Source of the DNA: Herbaspirillum rhizosphaerae
Lineage (GTDB): Bacteria; Pseudomonadota; Gammaproteobacteria; Burkholderiales; Burkholderiaceae_D
NCBI RefSeq assembly: GCF_001189965.1
Contig: NZ_LFLU01000011.1
Coordinates: 1-64,000, forward strand
DNA: 64,000 nucleotides
Reading direction: 5' to 3'
Shown: positions 56,807-64,000 of the stretch, in pieces
Numbering within the stretch: the first letter of the stretch is position 1
Layout: each line of letters begins with the position of its first letter
Notes under the pieces: generated by a model
Database searches by the model: none
What the model saw: the letters and a program-made list of their open reading frames with translations, nothing else
What the model was told of the DNA's origin: nothing
Program-made: the position numbers and the translations under genes

Positions 56807-56826
56807 AGGGCCTGTTAACAGGCCCT
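56807..56826. repeat. 20-bp palindrome matching the tips of the 61610-61878 element
   Basis: AGGGCCTGTT immediately followed by AACAGGCCCT. Both halves equal the outermost bases of the terminal inverted repeats of the larger element near the right end. It looks like the two ends joined with the interior missing, or a separate binding site of the same sequence. Confidence 0.55.
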
Positions 56827-56885
56827 AAGGACCGTCTCCCATGCGCCAGGTTCCATCCGCAAAAATGCGAGCAGTAAACACGTAG

Positions 56886-57530
<645 letters not shown>

Positions 57531-57926
57531 ATGAGCACGCAACGGTTCCGTTTTTTCCATCTGGGCGCCGCCATCAGTCTGGTGGCGCTGATTGTCCTGT
57601 GCGTCGCCTGGGAACTGGCGCTGGCGCCCCTGCGACCGGGCGGATCGTGGATGGTGCTCAAAGTGATTCCCCTGCTGTTCCCGCTGCGCGGCGTGCTCAA
57701 GCGCGACGTCTACACGATGCAATGGTCGTCGATGCTGATCCTGCTGTACTTTACCGAAGGCATCGTGCGCGCCACCAGCGACCGCGTCGCCATGTCGGTC
57801 ACGCTGGGCTGGGTCGAAGTTGCGCTGACCTGCATCTATTTCCTGTGCGCCATCCTCTACCTGCATCCTTACAAGAAAGCAGCCAAGGAAATCGCACGCC
57901 AGGCCATTCAAAAGGCCTCGCAATAA
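57531..57926 (+). CDS. DUF2069 membrane protein
   Basis: 131 residues with four hydrophobic segments (about 11-30, 40-55, 63-78 and 88-108). The pattern LRPGGSWMVLKVIPLLFPLRGVLKRDVYTMQW is characteristic of DUF2069 proteins, which are small inner-membrane proteins of unknown function frequently next to wrbA. It starts on the base after the wrbA stop. Confidence 0.86.
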   Translation: MSTQRFRFFHLGAAISLVALIVLCVAWELALAPLRPGGSWMVLKVIPLLFPLRGVLKRDVYTMQWSSMLILLYFTEGIVRATSDRVAMSVTLGWVEVALTCIYFLCAILYLHPYKKAAKEIARQAIQKASQ

Positions 57927-57941
57927 TTTTCTGAGGTATTC

Positions 57942-59360
57942 ATGAGCGCAGCACCAGAAGCATTCCTGCAAGCCTGCCGCGCCGCCATCGGCGCCGCGCA
58001 TGTCCTGACCGACGACGCCGACACCGCCGGCTACCTGACCGATCAGCGCGGACGCTATACCGGCAAAGCCGTGGCGGTGCTCAAGCCCGGCAGCACCGAA
58101 GAAGTCGCCGCCCTCGTCAAACTGTGCCACCAGCATCTGGTGCCCATCGTGCCGCAAGGCGGCAATACCGGCCTGGTGCTCGGCAGCGTGCCCGACACCA
58201 AGGGCAACGCGGTGCTGCTGTCGCTCACCCGGCTCAACCGCATCCGCGCCGTCGATCCGGTCAACAACACGATGACCGTCGAAGCCGGCTGCATCCTGCA
58301 AAACATCCAGCAAGCCGCCGCCGCCGCACAGCGCCTGTTTCCTTTGTCGCTGGCGGCAGAAGGCAGCTGCACCATCGGCGGCAACCTGTCGACCAATGCC
58401 GGCGGCACCGGCGTTCTGCGTTACGGCAACACCCGCGAGCTATGCCTGGGCGTCGAAGTCGTCACGCCGCAAGGCGATGTCATGAGCAGCCTGCGCGGCC
58501 TGCGCAAGGACAACACCGGCTACGACCTGCGCGACCTCTTCATCGGTGCGGAAGGCACGCTGGGCATCATCACCGCCGCCGTGATCAAACTGTTCCCGCA
58601 ACCGAAGGCGCAAGTCACCGCACTGGCCGCATTGCGCACGCCGGACCACGCGCTGCGCCTGCTCAGCCTGGCGCAAGAACGCTGCGGCGCGGCGCTCACG
58701 GGCTTTGAACTGATGTCGGATTTTTGCCTGCAACTGGTGGCCAGACATTTCCCGCCGCATCGCGCGCCGTTCGACAAGCCGCACGCGCAATACGTATTGC
58801 TGGAACTCTCGGACAGCGAATCGGAAGCGCACGCGTCCGACATGTTCGAAGCCGTCATCGGCGATGCGCTGGAGCAGGAACTGATCGACGACGCCGTCAT
58901 CGCGACCTCCATCGCGCAATCGAAATCGCTATGGCAATTGCGTGAACACATTTCGATGGCGCAAGCGCACGAAGGCAAGAACATCAAGCACGACATCTCG
59001 GTGCCGATCTCGCGCATCGGCGAATTCATCCGCGTCACCGATGTGCTGCTGCAAGAGACTTCGCCCGGCTGCCGCATGGTGACCTTCGGCCACCTGGGCG
59101 ACGGCAACCTGCATTACAACGTGTCGCCGCCGGAAGGCGTGAAGGACACCGACTTCATCGGCCAGCAAGAAAAAATCAATCGCACGGTGCACGACAGCGT
59201 CGACAAATTCGGCGGCTCGATTTCGGCGGAGCACGGCCTGGGCGCACTCAAACGCGAAGAAATCCTGCGTTATAAATCGCCGGTAGAACTCCAGTTGATG
59301 CGCACCATCAAACAGGCGCTGGATCCTCACGCGCTGATGAATCCAGGCAAAGTCATCTGA
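57942..59360 (+). CDS. FAD-linked oxidase (GlcD/D-2-hydroxyglutarate dehydrogenase-like)
   Basis: 472 residues of the VAO flavoprotein family. The FAD-binding PCMH domain shows PQGGNTGLVLGSVPD near 73-87 and LSTNAGGTGVLRYGN near 149-163; the C-terminal substrate domain shows HLGDGNLHYNVSPP near 384-397 and AEHGLGALKREEIL near 429-442. Substrate is a 2-hydroxy acid: D-lactate, glycolate or D-2-hydroxyglutarate. No GlcE/GlcF partners are adjacent, which favours a single-subunit D-2-hydroxyglutarate or D-lactate dehydrogenase. It follows the DUF2069 gene by 15 bp. Confidence 0.88.
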   Translation: MSAAPEAFLQACRAAIGAAHVLTDDADTAGYLTDQRGRYTGKAVAVLKPGSTEEVAALVKLCHQHLVPIVPQGGNTGLVLGSVPDTKGNAVLLSLTRLNRIRAVDPVNNTMTVEAGCILQNIQQAAAAAQRLFPLSLAAEGSCTIGGNLSTNAGGTGVLRYGNTRELCLGVEVVTPQGDVMSSLRGLRKDNTGYDLRDLFIGAEGTLGIITAAVIKLFPQPKAQVTALAALRTPDHALRLLSLAQERCGAALTGFELMSDFCLQLVARHFPPHRAPFDKPHAQYVLLELSDSESEAHASDMFEAVIGDALEQELIDDAVIATSIAQSKSLWQLREHISMAQAHEGKNIKHDISVPISRIGEFIRVTDVLLQETSPGCRMVTFGHLGDGNLHYNVSPPEGVKDTDFIGQQEKINRTVHDSVDKFGGSISAEHGLGALKREEILRYKSPVELQLMRTIKQALDPHALMNPGKVI

Positions 59361-59385
59361 CGCCTCTTCTATCGGAGTTTTATCC

Positions 59386-59844
59386 ATGCCGCACGTTTCC
59401 CCTTTCTGGCTGCCTGCCGCCTTGTCCCTGTACATGCTGGTGGCCACGCCGGCCTGGGCCATCTACAAATGCGAGGCGGACGGCAAGGTGACCTATAGCG
59501 ACGCCGCCTGCGCCAACGGCAAAACGCTCAATGTCGATACCGGCAAGAGCAATGCCGGTATCGCGCCGCTGCCAACCGCCCAGGACAAAGCCGAATCGCA
59601 GCGCCTGCAGCGTGAACGCGCCAAAGCCGACAAACAGCAACTCAAGGCGCAGCAAACAGCCGAACGCGAAGCCGCGCGCGCCAAACTGCTGGAAGACAAG
59701 CAGAAACGAAAATGCGCCCAGCTGGCGCAACGCAAGAAGTGGGCGGATGAAGACGTACGCGCCGCCACCGTGAAGAATCTGGAAAAAGCGCGCCGCAAGA
59801 GCCAGCGCGTCAACGAGCAATATCAGGCGGAATGTCCTGCATAA
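59386..59844 (+). CDS. DUF4124-domain exported protein
   Basis: 152 residues. Signal peptide of about 25 residues (ending TPAWA), then a DUF4124 segment, IYKCEADGKVTYSDAACANG (about 26-45), with two Cys residues likely disulfide-bonded, and a long Lys/Arg/Ala/Gln-rich helix (about 62-145) expected to form a coiled coil. Function unknown. It lies 25 bp after the flavoprotein gene and may be cotranscribed. Confidence 0.85.
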   Translation: MPHVSPFWLPAALSLYMLVATPAWAIYKCEADGKVTYSDAACANGKTLNVDTGKSNAGIAPLPTAQDKAESQRLQRERAKADKQQLKAQQTAEREAARAKLLEDKQKRKCAQLAQRKKWADEDVRAATVKNLEKARRKSQRVNEQYQAECPA

Positions 59845-59879
59845 AAAACCGGCCGTCGCTGCATAGCGCAACGACGGCC
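59843..59879 (-). terminator. Terminator after the chemoreceptor gene
   Basis: GGCCGTCG (59851-59858) and CGACGGCC (59872-59879). On the minus strand GGTTTTTTAT follows, a good U-tract. It lies between convergent genes. Confidence 0.75.
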
Positions 59880-59919
59880 TGGCTCCCCCTTCCCCGGACT
59901 TCCCCCTGCTCTTCCCCTG

Positions 59920-61551
59920 TTACTCCAGACGCGGCGCAGGATTGATGTCAATCGTGCGACGCGGATTCGATGCCGCCGGCGCGCTCAGGCTGCCGGTGCT
60001 GCTGATGTTGAACACGCTGACGAGCTGAGCCAGCTTGCCGGCCTGCTCCTGCATGGATTGCGCGGCAGCCGCGGCTTGCTCGACCAGTGCGGCGTTCTGC
60101 TGCGTGCTCTCGTCCATCAGGGTGATGGCGCGATTGACCTCTTCGATGCCGGTGCTTTGTTCCTGGCTGGCCGAACTGATCTCGCCCACGATGTCGGTCA
60201 CGCGCTTGACGCTGGCGACCACTTCGTTCATGGTCGATCCGGCCTGCTCCACCAGCTTGCTGCCGGTGCCGACCTTTTCCACCGAGTCGTCGATGAGCGA
60301 TTTGATTTCCTTGGCAGCTGCCGCAGAACGTTGCGCCAGGCTGCGCACTTCGCTGGCCACGACCGCGAACCCGCGGCCCTGTTCGCCGGCGCGGGCGGCT
60401 TCCACTGCCGCGTTGAGCGCCAGGATGTTGGTCTGGAAGGCGATGCCGTCAATCACGCTGATGATGTCGACGATCTTCTTCGACGAATCGTTGATCGAAC
60501 TCATGGTCGCAATCACCTGGCCGACCACGCTGCCGCCCTGCACCGCAACTTCCGACGCCGACACCGCCAGCTGATTGGCCTGACGCGCATTGTCGGCGTT
60601 CTGTTTCACGGTCGAGGTCAGCTCTTCCATCGCCGAGGCGGTTTCTTCCAACGAGCCGGCCTGCTGTTCGGTGCGGCTGGACAAGTCCAGATTGCCGCTG
60701 GCGATCTGGCTGGAGGCGGTGGCAATGGTGTCGGTGCCGGTACGCACGTTGCCGACGATGTTGCGCAGGCTGACGTTCATATCCTTGAGCGCCTGCAGCA
60801 ACTGGCCGGTTTCATCCGTGGTGCCGACGGTAATTTCTCCCGACAGGTCGCCTTCGGCAACGCGGCGCGAAATGCCGACGGCGGTATTGAGCGGACGTGT
60901 AATACCAGTCGTCAGATACCAGGCGCACATGATGCCCATCGCCAGCACCAGCACTTCCAGCACGATCAGCAGATTGGCGCTTTGCGAGGCGATTTCGGAG
61001 ACATGCTGATTGAGGTCATTGATGCTTTTGCGCTGCAGCTCAAGCAGGCTTTCCACTTGCTGCTGATACAGCCGGGCGGCAGGCAGGTAGTCTTTTTCCA
61101 AGGCCGCTGCAATCATGGCGGGATCGGGATTGGGCTCCGCTTTCGCCTTGTAGATCACATCGCGCGTGGACAGATAGATTTTGCGCTGCGCCATGATCTT
61201 GTCGTAAAGCTGCTTTTCTTCATCGCTGGCCAGCAATTCAAAAATCTTTTTTTGCAGCTCGCTCGAGATGCGCGTGGCTTCGTCGGTTTCCGGCTTGAAG
61301 AAAGGTCCCAGCGACGGATCGGAACTCTTGGCTACAGCCGTCGTGCGGCGAATCCCAGAATAGGTATGCCGATACCAGTCGCCGATCATGCGCTCTTTGG
61401 CCAACGGGATATCCATCATGGCCTGCGTCGCCTTGGCGACGCTTTGCAGACGCCATACACCGATGCCGGCAATAACGATGGACAAACCCAAAATCGCTGC
61501 AAACCCCAACCCCAGTCGTTTGCCGATCTTCATATTTCCGATGATGTTCAT
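59920..61551 (-). CDS. Methyl-accepting chemotaxis protein
   Basis: 543 residues: membrane helix 1 (about 13-33), a periplasmic four-helix-bundle domain (about 35-188), membrane helix 2 (about 190-213), HAMP (about 214-266) and a long signalling domain with the conserved tip [20 protein letters not shown] near 385-404. The ligand is unknown. There is no NWETF-type CheR/CheB tether at the C-terminus (ends INPAPRLE). I start at 61551 ([11 protein letters not shown]) because AGGAGGGG lies 3-4 bases further upstream; an in-frame ATG at 61584 precedes that site. No other che gene is nearby. Confidence 0.92.
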   Translation of the reverse strand: MNIIGNMKIGKRLGLGFAAILGLSIVIAGIGVWRLQSVAKATQAMMDIPLAKERMIGDWYRHTYSGIRRTTAVAKSSDPSLGPFFKPETDEATRISSELQKKIFELLASDEEKQLYDKIMAQRKIYLSTRDVIYKAKAEPNPDPAMIAAALEKDYLPAARLYQQQVESLLELQRKSINDLNQHVSEIASQSANLLIVLEVLVLAMGIMCAWYLTTGITRPLNTAVGISRRVAEGDLSGEITVGTTDETGQLLQALKDMNVSLRNIVGNVRTGTDTIATASSQIASGNLDLSSRTEQQAGSLEETASAMEELTSTVKQNADNARQANQLAVSASEVAVQGGSVVGQVIATMSSINDSSKKIVDIISVIDGIAFQTNILALNAAVEAARAGEQGRGFAVVASEVRSLAQRSAAAAKEIKSLIDDSVEKVGTGSKLVEQAGSTMNEVVASVKRVTDIVGEISSASQEQSTGIEEVNRAITLMDESTQQNAALVEQAAAAAQSMQEQAGKLAQLVSVFNISSTGSLSAPAASNPRRTIDINPAPRLE

Positions 61552-61609
61552 TTCCCCTCCTGACACTTCATTAACGACAGGCAATATTGATTTTTATCAA
61601 CTACATAGT

Positions 61610-61878
61610 TAGGGCCTGTTAACAATTAATTTGCGAGTGCGAACGCGCGGCAGGCGTTGACTGCCTAGGCGCAGCGACGCGACGTAGCGGCACTACGGCA
61701 AGGAGCTGCAACAACGGCAGTCGACGCCTGCAGCCGTTCCCGAAGGGTTGCTGCCAGAAAGCGCGCTGGCCGCGTTGCATGGCGTAGCAGGTGGACCCAC
61801 CACCTGCTACGCCACACGCCTTGCCAGCACGCTTTCTGGCAGCAACGCATCTCGCAAATTAATTGTTAACAGGCCCTA
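61610..61878. mobile_element. MITE-like element with 28-bp perfect terminal inverted repeats
   Basis: The ends 61610-61637 (TAGGGCCTGTTAACAATTAA and 8 more bases) and 61851-61878 are exact reverse complements over 28 bases. Inside are two more stems: GCAGGCGTTGACTGCC with GGCAGTCGACGCCTGC (one mismatch) and a long arm GTTGCTGCCAGAAAGC plus CGTAGCAGGTGG with their complements around ACCCA. A TA at each outer edge may be a target duplication. No transposase frame exists. It lies in the 535-base gap between the chemoreceptor start and the MHYT gene; the remaining 61879-62086 shows nothing clear. Confidence 0.7.
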
Positions 61879-62086
61879 GCACCTACCGCCCATATTGATC
61901 CCATGAACCCGGATTGAATGCGCGGAATAGCGATTGAGTGCCGTGTCTGTTCATGGCTTGCAGGGACTTGCATTGACAAGCGGCAACGCCAGCCGATTCG
62001 ACGCGTTTCGCCTCCTCCGGAAAAGCGATCCGGAAAGAGAAAAACGTCTGTTCAGCCTAGCTGGAGAGGAAAAGTCGAACGAAAAA

Positions 62087-64000
62087 TCAGAGCGGCTGCA
62101 CGATTTTATTTTGGAGGTCGGAAGTCGCCTCCAGGAATTTTTCCGGCGTCATGGGGCGTCCCATCAAATAACCTTGCAAGGCGTCGCAACCGACCGAGGT
62201 CAGGAAATCCTGTTGTTTGGTCGTCTCCACGCCTTCGGCGACGATGCGCAGATTCAGCGTACGGCCCAGCGCCACGATGGCCGCGATGATCGCCGCGTCG
62301 TCGTTGCCGTCGGCGAGATCGCGCACGAAGCCGCGATCGATCTTCAATTCATTGGCCGGCAAACGCTTGAGATACAACAGGCTCGAATAGCCGGTGCCGA
62401 AATCGTCGATGGAAATATCCACGCCCAGATCGGAAATCTGCTGCAAGGTCTTGAGGCTGTTTTCGGCGTCGTGCATGGCGGTCGATTCGGTCACCTCAAG
62501 CGTCAGGCAACGCGCCGGCAAGTTGTGACGCGTCAGCGTGTTCTTGACCAGATCGATCAGGTCCGCATGAGCGAATTGCAGTGCCGACAAATTGACCGCG
62601 ATGGTCCAATCGGTGTGGCCGAGGTCGAACCATTCCCTCATTTGGCGGCAGGCTTCATTAAGCACCCATTCGCCGATCGGCACGATCAGGCCCGAACGCT
62701 CCGCCAGGCCGATGAATTCGTCCGGGCCGACCAGTCCGTGCGTCGGATGCTGCCAGCGCAGCAGCGCTTCGGCGCCCAGCACCGGGCCGTCCGGCGAATT
62801 GTATTTGGGCTGGTAATGCAAGATGAATTCTTTGCGCTCCAGCGCCAGGCGCAGGTCCTGCAGCCATTGCAACTGGTTGTGGGCGTTGACGTTCATCGAT
62901 GCTTCGAAGAAGTGGTAACCGTTCCGGCCGGCGCGCTTGGTGTGATACATCGCGGCGTCGGCATTGATCACCAGATCGTGGCGATTGCTGCCGTCTTCCG
63001 GGTAGATGGCGATGCCGATGCTGGCCGACACGCGCAGCTCATGCTTCTGGACGTGGAAGGTTTCGTTGACGATGTTGACCAGCTTTTCTGCAATCGCCAT
63101 CGCATCGTTGGGTTCTTTCAGTTCCACCAGCATAACAAACTCGTCCCCGCCCAGACGGGCCACCGTGTCCTGCGCGCGCATGACGGAACAGATGCGCTGG
63201 GCGACTTCGACCAGCAGCAAATCGCCGATGTGATGCCCGAGCGAATCGTTGATCGCCTTGAAGCCGTCCAGGTCGCAAAACATCAGCGCAAAATGTCCCT
63301 GCTCGCGCGACGCCTTGTGGATGGCCTGATTCAGGCGATCTTCCAGCAAGGTGCGATTGGGCAGCTTGGTCAGATTGTCGTGCAGCACCAGATGCGTCAG
63401 TTCTTCATTGGCTTCGGCCAGCGAGCGCGCCAGTTTGGCGGTACGCGATTCAAGGCGCGCATCGAGCAGCGATGTCAGCAAGGCAATCGTGAGCACGGCC
63501 AGCGTCACGACAATGATGAGGATGGACAGCCAGCCCGGGCTCACGCCGTCCCTGACTGCCAGACAGATGCTGCCGTCCGGGAAATTGGCCGCGGCCATGC
63601 CGCTGTAGTGCATGCCGACGATGGCGATGCCCATGACGACAGCTGCGCCGGCGCGCGCGAATTTGACGTGGGGCGTATTCTTGCGCAGCCGGAAGGCGAT
63701 CCACAGCGCCGCACCAGACGCCGCAACGGCGATGAATATCGATGCCGCAAACCACCAGGGGTCATAGCGAATGCCGGGATTCATCAACATCGCCGCCATG
63801 CCGGTGTAATGCATGGCCGCGATGCCCAGGCCCATCGCCAGCGCGCTGTTGAACAGACGGCGCAGCGGCAGCTCGGGCCGGCTCACGATCCAGAGCGCAA
63901 AACCGGAGACCGCGACGGCGATCAATAAAGAGAGGAAGGTGATCCAAGGGTCGTACCCGAGATCGATAGGCAGGCGGAACGCCAGCATGCCGACGAAGTG
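62087..64000 (-). CDS. MHYT-GGDEF-EAL cyclic-di-GMP signalling protein, 5' end outside the window
   Basis: Partial: the frame stays open to the right edge, where the reverse strand reads HFVGMLAF, the first MHYT repeat, so the start lies beyond 64000. Further repeats MHYTGMAAM and MHYSGMAA follow, giving the MHYT membrane sensor (proposed to bind metal and sense O2, CO or NO). Then comes a GGDEF domain with RLGGDEF and an RxxD inhibitory site (RAQD, five residues earlier), and an EAL domain with GAEALLRW and DDFGTGYSSL. Both catalytic motifs are canonical, so synthesis and breakdown of cyclic-di-GMP are both possible. At least 637 residues are inside the window. Confidence 0.93.
   Translation of the reverse strand, partial: HFVGMLAFRLPIDLGYDPWITFLSLLIAVAVSGFALWIVSRPELPLRRLFNSALAMGLGIAAMHYTGMAAMLMNPGIRYDPWWFAASIFIAVAASGAALWIAFRLRKNTPHVKFARAGAAVVMGIAIVGMHYSGMAAANFPDGSICLAVRDGVSPGWLSILIIVVTLAVLTIALLTSLLDARLESRTAKLARSLAEANEELTHLVLHDNLTKLPNRTLLEDRLNQAIHKASREQGHFALMFCDLDGFKAINDSLGHHIGDLLLVEVAQRICSVMRAQDTVARLGGDEFVMLVELKEPNDAMAIAEKLVNIVNETFHVQKHELRVSASIGIAIYPEDGSNRHDLVINADAAMYHTKRAGRNGYHFFEASMNVNAHNQLQWLQDLRLALERKEFILHYQPKYNSPDGPVLGAEALLRWQHPTHGLVGPDEFIGLAERSGLIVPIGEWVLNEACRQMREWFDLGHTDWTIAVNLSALQFAHADLIDLVKNTLTRHNLPARCLTLEVTESTAMHDAENSLKTLQQISDLGVDISIDDFGTGYSSLLYLKRLPANELKIDRGFVRDLADGNDDAAIIAAIVALGRTLNLRIVAEGVETTKQQDFLTSVGCDALQGYLMGRPMTPEKFLEATSDLQNKIVQPL

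Noticed and set aside
61665-61850. A possible small transposase gene inside the 61610-61878 element
   Set aside because: The 61-codon frame lies in the hairpin arms, is Arg/Ala/Cys-rich and lacks any DDE-type signature.

Overview
The window is a stretch of chromosomal core genome from a betaproteobacterium, most likely Oxalobacteraceae (Herbaspirillum/Collimonas type). The call rests on protein resemblance and on gene orders typical of Burkholderiales: leuC-entericidin-leuD-leuB-asd-fimV-truA-trpF-trpB-trpA-accD-folC-SPOR-cvpA-purF, and PHP-yciO-M50 protease-trpS-dapA-bamC-MBL. G+C is high with strong GCC/GCG codon use. I see no rRNA, tRNA, CRISPR, phage, plasmid or transposase gene.

Layout. 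1-447: gene-free, filled with palindromic repeats. 448-5317: glyoxylate-to-glycerate module gcl-hyi-glxR (minus strand) with a divergent LysR regulator. 5694-13642: purine module on the plus strand (NCS2 purine permease, xdhA, xdhB, xdhC, guaD). Oxidised purines end as glyoxylate, so the two modules fit one pathway, although uricase and the allantoin/ureidoglycolate steps are not here. 13913-17559: mutS and a translationally coupled exported protein. 17871-19857: divergent slyD and roxA. 20141-20395: an Ala/Pro-rich lipoprotein with unusual codon use. 20557-28264: minus-strand housekeeping block (MBL hydrolase, bamC, dapA, trpS, site-2 protease, yciO, htpX, PHP phosphoesterase). 28384-31128: alpha/beta hydrolase, patatin, LOG protein. 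31212-50119: long minus-strand biosynthetic cluster for methionine, purines, folate, fatty acids, Trp, tRNA pseudouridine, aspartate-semialdehyde and Leu, with FimV inside. 50262-56776: envelope and membrane functions plus aroC. 56919-59844: wrbA, a DUF2069 protein, a GlcD-like flavoprotein and a DUF4124 protein. 59920-64000: chemoreceptor, a miniature inverted-repeat element, and an MHYT-GGDEF-EAL protein cut by the right edge.

The coding content is largely conventional. The least explained signals are non-coding: a five-copy hairpin repeat with covarying arms; a 142-bp near-palindrome ending on the slyD stop codon; a 269-bp element with perfect 28-bp terminal inverted repeats, plus a 20-bp palindrome made of its tips elsewhere in the window; a structured leader before xdhA; a palindromic operator candidate between gcl and lysR; and two genes (roxA, wrbA) whose TATAAT box lies exactly 6 nt before the ATG, suggesting leaderless mRNAs. 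Among proteins, TrpA has Glu at position 60, where the E. coli enzyme has its catalytic Asp60. All functional calls come from reading the sequence and memory of the families; no database search was run.
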